Assembly: GCA_004557545.1 (NCBI GenBank) | Contig: SFGV01000018.1 | Span: forward strand, 1 to 30,915 | DNA from: Succinatimonas hippei | GTDB taxonomy: Bacteria; Pseudomonadota; Gammaproteobacteria; Enterobacterales; Succinivibrionaceae | Direction of reading: 5' to 3' | Length of the DNA stretch: 30,915 bases | In this document: positions 1 through 7,426 of the stretch, one piece after another | Position numbering within the stretch: the stretch's first letter is position 1 | Layout of the letters: each line of letters begins with the position of its first letter | Notes under the pieces: generated by a model | Database searches by the model: none | The model's input: the letters and a program-made list of their open reading frames with translations, nothing else | What the model was told of the DNA's origin: nothing | Made by a program: the position numbers and the translations under genes

Positions 1-488
1 ATATGTTCAGCACTATCATTGACGGCAACTTCTACTATGTCGACAAGACCCGTTTTCTGCGTCCCGTGCTCTACTCAGACAGTCAGGTTCTGCTCTTTAC
101 CCGTCCCCGCCGCTTTGGCAAGACCCTGACCATGAACATGATCCATGAGTTTCTGAACTTAAATCCGGAGAACCCGGGAGATACCAGCCGTCAGGAGCGT
201 CTCTTCAAGGGACTTGATGTCATGAAGGATCCTGAAATTGTCCATGAGTATATGGGACAGTACCCTGTGGTGTTTATGACGCTCAAAAGTGTATCTGGTG
301 AAAGCTTTGAAGAGGCAGTGGAGGCTCTCGCGGTGCTGATCTCGGAAACGGCTTCTGGATTTGAGTATTTAAAACAGAGCCCAAAGCTTAGTGACTATGA
401 AAAAAGCCAGCTTGAGCTATACATAAATCATGGCAGACTACTTGAAAAGAACAACCGTTACAATATTAAATATTTTCTGAATTTTATC
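1..488 (+). pseudogene. AAA-ATPase / PD-(D/E)XK family protein, N-terminal part (disrupted by IS, 5' end outside window)
   Basis: This is the left part of a DUF1703-type protein, in which an AAA-ATPase-like domain is followed by a C-terminal PD-(D/E)XK nuclease-like domain. Visible are the family's YYVDKT motif near the N terminus and the P-loop RPRRFGKT around residues 34-41, the Walker A region. Relatives usually have a few more residues before this point, so the first ATG at 3 is probably internal and the gene starts left of the window. The reading frame runs into the insertion sequence at 489; anything translated beyond it is IS sequence up to a stop at 537-539. The other part resumes in the same frame at 2097. 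Such genes are often multicopy in gut bacteria and their biological role is not established. The identification is firm, the function is not. Confidence 0.85.
481..488. repeat. 8-bp target site duplication, left copy
   Basis: ATTTTATC directly precedes the left end of the insertion sequence and is repeated exactly at 2089-2096. The length is typical of ISL3 transposition. Confidence 0.93.
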
Positions 489-512
489 GGGTCAGTCCTA
501 AATTCTGTGTGG
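489..512. repeat. Left terminal inverted repeat of the ISL3 element
   Basis: It begins GGGTCAGTCCTAAA at the edge of the 8-bp duplication. It matches the reverse complement of 2065-2088 at 21 of 24 positions, with mismatches at positions 15, 16 and 22. The transposase stop codon lies within it. Confidence 0.92.
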
Positions 513-1961
513 CGCCTCATGCCTGATCCCCTTGTGTGACGAGTCGATCAGCTTCAAAAAGAAATACTCGTCATCCGGGAGGCCGTAGCTGTTGCGCCTC
601 AGTGTCTTTGTCCTCTGGTTTATTCCCTCGAGCTTGCTGTTGGTCACCTTATAATCGGCGAACGTCGCAATCCCGTCCAAGTGCCCGCCCAGCAGCCTGG
701 CAAACCAGAAGAAGCGCCTGTTGCCGGTTGACTCGCACTTGCTGATGATGTTCTCGATCTGCCGCCTCATGTCCTCTGCGTCAGGGGCCTCGTACGCATC
801 GCGCAGGGCCTCCTTGCACCAGTCGATCATGAACAGCAGCTCGTTGCTCCTTATGAGCTCGTCGTAGCGCTCCTCCCGGTTGCCATTGCGCGTTGAGGGC
901 GGGATGTTGAACAGCTCCGAGCCCTTGCCGATGATCTTGCCCGCCTCCTGATCCTTCTGGCGCATCGTGCTGCGCGAGGACATCAGCAGGTACTTGGCGT
1001 GCTTGAACCTGGCGGCCTCGTCTTCCTTCCCCTCGGCAGTGAGCTCCTTGATCATGTCCTTGCGCACCTCGTTGGCCACCTTGTCGTTGAAGTTCTTGAC
1101 AATGTGGAAGCGGTCGTAGACCGCCTTGACGTGCGGGCACTTCTCCTGGAAAGCCTCGATGAAGTCCGAGTTCATGTCGCACGACACCGCCTCCACCTTC
1201 GACATCCACTCCAGGCCGACATGCTCGATGAATCCGTACACGACTTCCTTCTTCCTGCCCTTGGCGATCCAGAGGATCACGCCGGTGTCCATGTCGATGA
1301 TCACCGTGGCGTACTGGTGACCCTCGTGGAGCAGGAACTCGTCTATCCCGAGGATGCGCGCCTGCCTTTCAGGCTTCTTGAGCACGCGCCTGCCGTCCTT
1401 TCCCGGCTCCACGTAATAGCGCTCCAGGCGCTGCTTGTCGATCTCCTTGACCACGTTCTTTCCGAGGCCCGTGATCTCGGCTGCCGACTTCAGCGTGCCG
1501 CCTTCCTCGAGCAGCGCCTCCGTGTACTCCTCGAGCTTCCTGGTGATCATGTGGCCGCTGCTCTTGAATGGCACCGGCTGGTCCTGGCAGTGGCCGCACT
1601 TGCTGCACCGGCAGCGGATCCTGCTGATGGCGCACTTGCAGCAGTCGCACCCGAACGGCACGTCCCTGAGCACCACCGGCGCGATGCCGTTGCGGTGCAT
1701 CGGGGCGCCGCAGATCTCGCACCTGTCAGGCTCGTCCCAGCATTCATCCGCCATGCCGCCAGAGAGGATGCGCACCTTGTGCGTCGTCATGAGCAGCTTG
1801 CCTCCCCTGCGGAAGCGGTTTGCCTGCACGTCCTCCGCATAGCCTGTCTGCACGAATTCCCTGTTGCCGGAAGGGATTAGAACCCATCCCGCCGGCACGC
1901 ATCCCGCGCTCCCGTTGAAATCAGCCTGTTGAATTGAAAGAAGAGCTTCGCTATTATCCAT
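498..1961 (-). CDS. ISL3-family transposase (DDE type)
   Basis: The transposase of the enclosing element is about 487 residues. An N-terminal zinc-binding region shows CEIC and then a cysteine cluster (CDCC, CRCSKC). A helix-turn-helix-like stretch (TLKSAAEITGLGKNVVKEI) follows, then the DDE_Tnp_ISL3 catalytic domain: GIDEF for the first Asp, CDMNSDF for the probable second, YDRFHIVKNF, and KLEGINQRTK for the Glu. I place the start at the ATG at 1961 because AGGA lies six bases upstream; a longer frame reaches a TTG at 2057 but has no ribosome site. The stop (498-500) lies inside the left inverted repeat. The gene is intact, so the element may be active. Antisense ORFs over this GC-rich gene are artefacts. 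Confidence 0.92.
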   Translation of the reverse strand: MDNSEALLSIQQADFNGSAGCVPAGWVLIPSGNREFVQTGYAEDVQANRFRRGGKLLMTTHKVRILSGGMADECWDEPDRCEICGAPMHRNGIAPVVLRDVPFGCDCCKCAISRIRCRCSKCGHCQDQPVPFKSSGHMITRKLEEYTEALLEEGGTLKSAAEITGLGKNVVKEIDKQRLERYYVEPGKDGRRVLKKPERQARILGIDEFLLHEGHQYATVIIDMDTGVILWIAKGRKKEVVYGFIEHVGLEWMSKVEAVSCDMNSDFIEAFQEKCPHVKAVYDRFHIVKNFNDKVANEVRKDMIKELTAEGKEDEAARFKHAKYLLMSSRSTMRQKDQEAGKIIGKGSELFNIPPSTRNGNREERYDELIRSNELLFMIDWCKEALRDAYEAPDAEDMRRQIENIISKCESTGNRRFFWFARLLGGHLDGIATFADYKVTNSKLEGINQRTKTLRRNSYGLPDDEYFFLKLIDSSHKGIRHEAPHRI

Positions 1962-2064
1962 TTTGGGTCCTGCATTTGTTGTTTCGCTTTTAAAACAAAT
2001 GGTAACACAGGACCCTTTTCCATTCATGGACTTGTCTGCCCGGAGGCTACCCTTCAAGCAGACA

Positions 2065-2088
2065 CCCCACAGGTTTTAGGACTGACCC
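2065..2088. repeat. Right terminal inverted repeat of the ISL3 element
   Basis: It is the partner of 489-512: the outermost 14 bases are identical when read inward, and the end abuts the second copy of the target duplication. Confidence 0.92.
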
Positions 2089-2096
2089 ATTTTATC
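2089..2096. repeat. 8-bp target site duplication, right copy
   Basis: ATTTTATC follows the right inverted repeat directly. Codon phase relative to this octamer is the same on both sides, so precise excision would rebuild the host gene without a frameshift. Confidence 0.93.
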
Positions 2097-3344
2097 TGTA
2101 AAGCGCTGTATAAACATTTTGGTCGGCAGGTGATCCTGCTTATAGACGAGTATGACGTGCCGCTTGCCAAAGCACAGAGCAAAGGCTACCACGAGCAGAT
2201 GGTTGGAGTTTATTCACAGTTTTTGGGCATACTCAAATCAAGCGGTGGTATAGGCGACATAGTAAATAAAATCGTGATGACCGGCTGCCTTAAGGTCGCC
2301 AAGAACAGCATCTTTACCGGGGCGAACAACTTTGAAGCCAATACCGTGCTCTCGGATGATAAAGCATTCACATCTCTCATGGGGTTTACCTCCGATGAGA
2401 CAGAGAAATTCCTGGAAGCCTTTGACCTGTCCAAGTACGCCGGACTTGTAAAAGAAAACTACGATGGCTACCGCTTTTATGACAAAGAGATCTTCTGTCC
2501 CTGGGATGTATGCAAATTCATAAGCTACGCCAAAGATCATAAAGATGACAGCAACGGAATTGAGGCGCGTAACTACTGGCTTGGAACAGAGAATACGGGA
2601 ACAGAGGCTATAAAGAGTTACGTAGGGTACCTTAGCCAGAACGACACGCAGAAGCTTCAGGACTTGTCTGATGGCAAGGACATAACCATCACCGTAAATG
2701 ACTCGATGAACTATGACTCTCTGAGCCTGCATAAGGTCAATGATATGTGGTCACTGCTCCTGCACACCGGCTACCTCACCGCGGTTGATAACATGAGCAA
2801 CGGCGATTACAAGGTTAAGATCCCAAACCTTGAGATCAAAAAATGCTTTGACGAGAGTATTCAGGCAAGCTTCATGGAAGACCTGACTACGGATAATAAG
2901 AATCTTGAAATGCTCGACGCTCTGCGTGAGGGTGACAACGAGAAAGCCCGGGATCTCATAAGCGAAAGGCTGCGCTCCTTCATCTCAATCAGAGTATACG
3001 CGAGCAAAAGCGCTCCTGAGAACTTCTATGAAGGCTTTATGACCGGAATTCTCTCAAGCTTTGGCAACAGGCTAAGCGAGCTTAAAGTCGAGCATGAGGC
3101 CGGGCTTGGCTTTGCCGATATCAGGTTTCGTGATGACTCGACCAATAGCGCTATGGTGATTGAGCTTAAGATAGCCAGGGACGCTGAGCAGGCTGAAATT
3201 CAGGCTAATAAAGCCATAGAGCAGATTGAGAGTAAGGAATACGCCTGGCAATTTATTAAGAAGGACAAGATCCCATGCGTTTCAGCAGTCGGGATCACCT
3301 TTTATGACAAGAGATGCGTGGTAGCGATCAAGAGACTGAAATAA
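2089..3344 (+). pseudogene. AAA-ATPase / PD-(D/E)XK family protein, C-terminal part (disrupted by IS)
   Basis: This is the continuation of the gene broken at 488. Across the repaired junction the protein reads NFICKALYKHFGRQVILL and runs straight into Walker B (LIDEYD). The sequence then shows the family's DGYRFYDKEIFCPWDV region and a C-terminal PD-(D/E)XK-like core, FADIRF with the Asp and VIELKI with the ExK pair. The repaired protein would have at least 577 residues, a normal size for the family. As it stands, a GTG at 2130 could start a shorter product that has Walker B and the nuclease-like domain but no P-loop. Whether that fragment is made is unknown. Confidence 0.87.
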
Positions 3345-3515
3345 CAAAACAAACATGTTCCTATTCTCGCGCCGGCTCTTAGGATATGGAGCGCAAATTC
3401 ATACGCTTACGGACTTTTACTTTCTTTCCCACGACAAAACGACCATATCTTCAATTCAATCCGTGCTTTAAACGTGCACTAAGGTGTTCCTCTCACAGCA
3501 ATGAATCGTTCTTGC
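3345..3515. other. Gap with no recognised gene or terminator
   Basis: This is the first part of the 423-bp stretch between the disrupted AAA gene and the DAHP synthase gene. I see no convincing hairpin terminator, repeat or conserved ORF. The remainder, from 3516, seems to be the control region of the downstream gene. Confidence 0.5.
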
Positions 3516-3544
3516 TTGTATCTTTTTGCGGCACAAAGCATAAT
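3516..3544 (+). promoter_or_regulatory. Possible sigma-70 promoter for the DAHP synthase transcript
   Basis: TTGTAT (3516-3521) and CATAAT (3539-3544) are 17 bp apart. The -10 matches five of six consensus bases, the -35 only three. If used, it gives a leader of about 215 nt containing the aromatic-rich leader ORF. Two small hairpins, ACGGC/GCCGT near 3559-3575 and GGATCCG/CGGATCC near 3582-3607, fall in that leader. Confidence 0.35.
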
Positions 3545-3625
3545 ATCAGCATGAAGAGACGGCGCAGTGCCGTTTCGCAGGGGGATCCGCTGTTTTCCGC
3601 CGGATCCGGTACACAGGTGAAAATC

Positions 3626-3751
3626 GTGAATATAAAGACAGATAAAAACAGACAAGAGAGGTTGCGTAACAAAAATATTCAGAGCAGGAAGTCTGCCTTT
3701 GAGGCTTCTTCTTTTGGCTATTATTATTGGCGATTTTCATTTAGTTACTGA
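3626..3751 (+). CDS. Putative aromatic leader peptide upstream of DAHP synthase
   Basis: This short ORF ends 16 bases before the DAHP synthase ATG. Its last twelve codons read FGYYYWRFSFSY: four Tyr, three Phe and one Trp in twelve, including Tyr-Tyr-Tyr-Trp in a row. That composition in front of the first enzyme of aromatic amino acid synthesis is what an amino-acid-sensing leader would show. The start is uncertain. The GTG at 3626 has AGGTGA five bases upstream; the GTG at 3617 and the TTG at 3662 are in the same frame and are alternatives. The frame is open back to 3386, but that long version looks random. It differs from a classical attenuator because the terminator-like hairpin (3688-3715) lies before, not after, the aromatic codons. 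A downstream translational effect is therefore equally possible. Confidence 0.5.
   Translation: MNIKTDKNRQERLRNKNIQSRKSAFEASSFGYYYWRFSFSY
3688..3715 (+). terminator. Terminator-like hairpin inside the aromatic leader
   Basis: GAAGTCT (3688-3694) can pair with AGGCTTC (3702-3708), seven pairs including one G-U, with a seven-base loop, followed by TTCTTTT. Translation of the leader ORF through this stretch would melt it. Its role is inferred; the stem is only moderately strong. Confidence 0.3.
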
Positions 3752-3767
3752 GATATAAGGCGGTTTT

Positions 3768-4883
3768 ATGACCAATAACAGCAGAATGATCCCGCCTCCT
3801 CCCAATGAGGCGTGGCGCGGGATCGTTGATACGAGAATAAGTGAAATGTATCAGGTACTTCCCCCGGTAGCGCTTACCGAAAAATTTCCGACGACGGAAT
3901 TCACCGATCAGCTGGTCGAGCAGACCCGTCAGGATATACACAATATCTTCAACCGCAAGGATGACAGGCTGGTAGTGATCACCGGTCCCTGCTCAATCCA
4001 TGACCCGATCGCGGCAATTGATTACGCGACAAGACTGCTTCGTCTTCGCCGCAAGTACGAAAAACAGCTGGTGATCATAATGCGCGTCTACTTCGAAAAG
4101 CCGCGTACCACCGTAGGCTGGAAGGGACTTATCAATGATCCTGGTCTTGATGATTCGCATGACATAAACCGCGGACTGCGCATAGCGCGCAAGCTGCTTC
4201 GCGACATTAACAGCATGGGCATGCCGGCCGCGACCGAATTCCTTGATCCGATCACCGTGCAGTACATCGATGAGTTCATCTCCTGGGGCGCTATAGGCGC
4301 GCGTACTACAGAATCCCAGCTGCACCGTCAGCTGGCCTCAGCGCTTTCATGCCCGGTTGGATTTAAGAATGCCACCGACGGCAGCGTGAAGATCGCTGTA
4401 GACGCTGCGATTGCGGCGCGCCATGAGCACACCTTCATGTCAGTCACCAAGATGGGACATGTGGCGATCGTCCATACCAGAGGCAACGAGGACTGCCACA
4501 TCATCCTGCGCGGCGGTCATGAGCCTAATTACTCACACGATCATGTTGAGCAGGCCTGCGCTGAGCTTAAGAAAGCCGGGCTCAACGATATGGTCATGAT
4601 CGACGCCTCCCATTCCAACTCGCACAAGCAGTACAAACGCCAGATTGAGGTGGCCAACGATGTGGCCTCCCAGATCGCCGCGGGTGATGACCGTATATTC
4701 GGACTGATGCTTGAGAGTAACCTCGTCGAGGGACGTCAGGATCTTACTGATGATCTGTCAAAGCTCGTGTACGGACAGTCGATAACCGATGCCTGCATCT
4801 GCTTTGAAGACACTGAAATGGTGATTGAGCGGCTTAACGGCGCTGTTTTGGAGCGTCGCAAGCAGTTGGCCGCGCGCAGCTGA
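3768..4883 (+). CDS. aroG: 3-deoxy-7-phosphoheptulonate (DAHP) synthase, class I AroG type
   Basis: It condenses phosphoenolpyruvate and erythrose 4-phosphate to DAHP, the committed step of the shikimate pathway in the cytoplasm. The sequence carries the class I signatures: ITGPCSIHDP (residues 71-80), VYFEKPRTTVGWKGLINDP, WGAIGARTTESQ, GFKNATDG, IILRGGHEPNY and VMIDASHSNS. At 371 residues it is about 20 longer than E. coli AroG, the extra length lying before LPPVALTEKFP. The start at 3768 has AAGGCGG four bases upstream. That ribosome site could pair with CCGCCT at 3792-3797 inside the coding region. Which amino acid inhibits it cannot be read safely; overall it resembles AroG more than AroF or AroH. 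It is preceded by an aromatic-rich leader ORF and followed by its own terminator. Confidence 0.94.
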   Translation: MTNNSRMIPPPPNEAWRGIVDTRISEMYQVLPPVALTEKFPTTEFTDQLVEQTRQDIHNIFNRKDDRLVVITGPCSIHDPIAAIDYATRLLRLRRKYEKQLVIIMRVYFEKPRTTVGWKGLINDPGLDDSHDINRGLRIARKLLRDINSMGMPAATEFLDPITVQYIDEFISWGAIGARTTESQLHRQLASALSCPVGFKNATDGSVKIAVDAAIAARHEHTFMSVTKMGHVAIVHTRGNEDCHIILRGGHEPNYSHDHVEQACAELKKAGLNDMVMIDASHSNSHKQYKRQIEVANDVASQIAAGDDRIFGLMLESNLVEGRQDLTDDLSKLVYGQSITDACICFEDTEMVIERLNGAVLERRKQLAARS

Positions 4884-4896
4884 CGCTGCATACAGT

Positions 4897-4931
4897 AAAG
4901 CCCGGTCAGTCCGGGCTTTACCTTCTTTTTT
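4897..4931 (+). terminator. Rho-independent terminator after aroG
   Basis: AAAGCCCGG and CCGGGCTTT form a nine-bp stem with a five-base loop (4897-4919), followed by ACCTTCTTTTTT. It separates aroG from serA. Confidence 0.85.
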
Positions 4932-4959
4932 CTGGAAAAATGCTTTATCAGAGGTAAAA

Positions 4960-6195
4960 ATGCATCCTACCTTGTCGCTTGAAAAAAGCAAGATCAAGAT
5001 CCTTCTCCTGGAGGGTATCGATCCCAGCGCCGTAACAGCGTTAAACCGTGCCGGCTACACCAGTGTCACCCTGCTTAAGAAAGCTCTTGAAGGTCAGGAA
5101 CTGCTCGATGCCATCGAGAACGTGCACTTCATCGGCATCCGCTCCCGTACCCACCTTACCCGTGAGGTGTTCGAACACGCCAAAAAGCTTATAGGCGTTG
5201 GCTGCTTCTGCATCGGAACCAATCAGGTTGATCTTGATGCCGCGGCTGAAATGGGCATCCCGGTATTCAACGCCCCTTATTCAAATACACGTTCGGTAGC
5301 CGAACTGGTAACCGGCGAGTATCTGATGCTGCTTCGCGACATTCCTCGTCGTAACGCGCTGCTTCACCGCGGTGGCTGGGATAAGACCGCCGGAGGCAAC
5401 CACGAGGCCCGTGGCCGCACTCTTGGCATCATAGGTTATGGTCATATCGGAACTCAGGTAGGTATCATCGCCGAGTCCTTAGGCCTTAAGGTTATTTTCT
5501 ACGATATCGAGCGTAAGCTCGCTCTTGGCAACGCGGTTCAGGTTGACAGTCTGGATGAGCTCTATCAGAAGGCCGACATCATAACCATGCATGTGCCTGA
5601 GACTGATCAGACCAAGCATATGATCAATGCCGAATCTTTCTCAAAGATGAAGCAGGGAGTGCGTTTCCTAAACGCCTCCCGCGGCACCGTGGTTGACATC
5701 GACGCTCTCTGTGACGCCTTAAAATCAGGAAAAGTCGCGGGAGCGGCCTGCGATGTATATCCAAAGGAGCCTAAGGCCAAGGGCGATGAGTTCGTCTCAC
5801 CGCTTCGCGAGTTTGACAATGTCATCCTTACACCGCATATCGGAGCCGGCACTGAGGAGGCTCAGCGCAATATCGGTACTGAGGTTGCCGAGAAGCTCGC
5901 GCTCTACTCCGATAACGGCACCACTCTGACGTCGGTAAACTTCCCTGAGGTTTCACTTCCCGCACTCAGAGCCAATGTCAGCCGCATCCTGCACATCCAT
6001 TCAAATGTCCCCGGTGTGATGCGCGCCATCAACGAGATCTATGCCAGATTTGACATCAATGTCGCCTCCCAGTACCTCGAGACCAATCAGCAGATTGGTT
6101 ATGTGGTAATGGATGTAAGCGCTAACGATCTCACTGAGGTCCTGCCGCTCTTAAAGCAGGTCAAGGGCACTGTAAAGTGCCGCGTGCTGTACTAA
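4960..6195 (+). CDS. serA: D-3-phosphoglycerate dehydrogenase
   Basis: It oxidises 3-phosphoglycerate to 3-phosphohydroxypyruvate with NAD, the first step of serine synthesis. At 411 residues it is the short enterobacterial type (E. coli 410). Signatures are FIGIRSRTHLT, GCFCIGTNQVDLDAA, the Rossmann loop LGIIGYGHIG (about residues 150-159), NASRGTVVD with the catalytic Arg, and TPHIGAGTEEAQ with the catalytic His. A C-terminal ACT domain (from LHIHSNVPGVM on) is the usual serine-inhibition site. The ATG at 4960 has GAGG six bases before it and gives the family length; the frame extends upstream into the aroG terminator but that part is not protein-like. Serine also feeds TrpB, encoded nearby. 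Confidence 0.96.
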   Translation: MHPTLSLEKSKIKILLLEGIDPSAVTALNRAGYTSVTLLKKALEGQELLDAIENVHFIGIRSRTHLTREVFEHAKKLIGVGCFCIGTNQVDLDAAAEMGIPVFNAPYSNTRSVAELVTGEYLMLLRDIPRRNALLHRGGWDKTAGGNHEARGRTLGIIGYGHIGTQVGIIAESLGLKVIFYDIERKLALGNAVQVDSLDELYQKADIITMHVPETDQTKHMINAESFSKMKQGVRFLNASRGTVVDIDALCDALKSGKVAGAACDVYPKEPKAKGDEFVSPLREFDNVILTPHIGAGTEEAQRNIGTEVAEKLALYSDNGTTLTSVNFPEVSLPALRANVSRILHIHSNVPGVMRAINEIYARFDINVASQYLETNQQIGYVVMDVSANDLTEVLPLLKQVKGTVKCRVLY

Positions 6196-6205
6196 GATAT
6201 AGGCT

Positions 6206-7336
6206 ATGACGAAATTATCCGTTGTAGCCTTATTCCTCATCGCGGGCGTGTTCAGCGCCCGCGCCGAACAGGTATCAGGATGGAGCATTGCCTCAGAGGG
6301 ACTCTGGCGCCTTCCTGAAGATCCTGACTACAGTTTTTCCAAAGGTTCGCCTGCCAAAATGGTCAGGGCGGATCGCGTGATCCTAAACCGCCAGGCGCGC
6401 TTTACCAGAAGAAGCGGTCTTGTTGGTACCTATTCCTTTAAAGTAGGCTGTGTCTTTCAGTCCAAAACACCTGCCTTTGAGCTTGATGTTCAGCCTCTTG
6501 ATATACCTATTACCGATCAGTTCAACGCATATTCCTTTGCCCGTTTTCTTGTAGACAAAGGTCAGGAATACTCACTTCGCGGTGAGTATCTGCCACCTGC
6601 GCGTCTGGTTTTCGCGCCACTCTCACGCTCGCAGGACAAGAGCATTTCAGATCTTTTTCTGCAGCTTCGCGAGGGAGCGAAGCTCTCTATGGCGCTATTG
6701 CAGGGAAAAGACAGTCCTCCCAGGGTATATGAAGTCCCGCTTTCGGGGTTTATGGATCTGTCAGATACGGTTGTAAAGGACTGCGCGCGTTTAAACGCCG
6801 GAGCGGGGACACGCGCGGGCTTTGTGCCTGACTATGTCACAAAGGAGCCCTCGGGACTGGCGCCGAAGGACTGGAGCTTAAAGCCCAAGGCTCCGAATGA
6901 CGGTCTTACGTCTCAGAAACAGGATAATCCACCCGGAACCACCGAGCAGAGTCCCGGTCCCTCCAAGCCCGAGGTTCAGTATTTTGAGCCCGGCGGCGGA
7001 GCTGCCAGTATCGGGCCTGATGGCAAGCCTATAACGCAGGACGCGCAGACTGATCCCAACGCTTCTCTTGGCACCGCTTCAGGACCGATGGCTATAGGCC
7101 CTGATGGCAAGCCGGTCGTCAATGCCAATGGAACGCAGGGCAGCGCCGGACAGAATCATGGTACCGCACCGGGTAGCGCGGTTACCCCGGCTCAAAACGG
7201 GAGCAATGGCAATACTGACCAGCCTCAGAACGCCACCGGACAAAATCAGCCTGCGCAGGGTAACGCTCCAGCGGTAGCGCCATCAGCCGGAGTTACTCCG
7301 GCGGCAGGCGGAATTCAGGGAGCGTCGCAGCCCTGA
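6206..7336 (+). CDS. Secreted protein of unknown function with a long disordered tail
   Basis: I do not recognise a named family. A signal peptide (residues 1-20, ending SARA) precedes a folded part of about 180 residues with two cysteines, C82 and C193, that could form a disulfide. The pattern LREGAKLSM...VPLSGF weakly recalls IalB-like periplasmic proteins; this is a guess. From about residue 200 the chain is low-complexity, rich in Pro, Gly, Gln, Asn and Ala, with IGPDGKP repeated at 269-275 and 297-303. The start lies ten bases after the serA stop with only a weak AGG, so translation may be coupled to serA although no functional link is evident. The tail may cross the cell wall or be a flexible linker. 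Confidence 0.8.
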   Translation: MTKLSVVALFLIAGVFSARAEQVSGWSIASEGLWRLPEDPDYSFSKGSPAKMVRADRVILNRQARFTRRSGLVGTYSFKVGCVFQSKTPAFELDVQPLDIPITDQFNAYSFARFLVDKGQEYSLRGEYLPPARLVFAPLSRSQDKSISDLFLQLREGAKLSMALLQGKDSPPRVYEVPLSGFMDLSDTVVKDCARLNAGAGTRAGFVPDYVTKEPSGLAPKDWSLKPKAPNDGLTSQKQDNPPGTTEQSPGPSKPEVQYFEPGGGAASIGPDGKPITQDAQTDPNASLGTASGPMAIGPDGKPVVNANGTQGSAGQNHGTAPGSAVTPAQNGSNGNTDQPQNATGQNQPAQGNAPAVAPSAGVTPAAGGIQGASQP

Positions 7337-7379
7337 TCCTCAGCCTCCGGTATTAGTCGAAGGTTTTCCCTTACTTTAA

Positions 7380-7417
7380 GAAAAAAAAACGCCGCCTTAA
7401 AGGCGGCGTTACGTTTT
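7380..7417. terminator. Bidirectional terminator between convergent genes
   Basis: AACGCCGCC (7388-7396) pairs with GGCGGCGTT (7402-7410) around TTAAA. A run of A's precedes the stem, giving a U-tract for minus-strand transcripts, and ACGTTTT follows it. It can stop both the serA transcript and the first TRAP operon. Confidence 0.85.
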
Positions 7418-7426
7418 AGATACGTG

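Larger units (their letters stand above)
489..2088 (-). mobile_element. Complete ISL3-family insertion sequence, 1,600 bp
   Basis: Both ends begin with GGGTCAGTCCTAAA read inward, and the inverted repeats extend to about 24 bp with 21 identities. The element is flanked by an 8-bp direct duplication, ATTTTATC, at 481-488 and 2089-2096. Eight-base target duplications and a single long transposase gene with N-terminal zinc fingers fit the ISL3 family. The element is visibly more GC-rich than the gene it interrupts. Removing the element plus one duplication (1,608 bp, divisible by three) restores the target reading frame exactly, so the insertion is recent or has not decayed. Confidence 0.93.

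Noticed and set aside
999..1880. Long open frame on the plus strand across the transposase gene (293 codons)
   Set aside because: It is antisense to a well-supported transposase in GC-rich sequence, has repetitive Leu/His/Val/Asp composition and no recognisable motif.
2130..3344. A separate intact gene starting at GTG 2130
   Set aside because: The frame and sequence continue perfectly from the part left of the insertion once one target duplication and the element are removed, so it is a fragment, not an independent gene.
3386..3625. Extending the aromatic leader ORF upstream to an ATG at 3386 as a 121-residue protein
   Set aside because: The upstream part looks random (basic, Ser/Phe-rich) and runs through the likely promoter at 3516-3544; only the 3' part has a meaningful composition.
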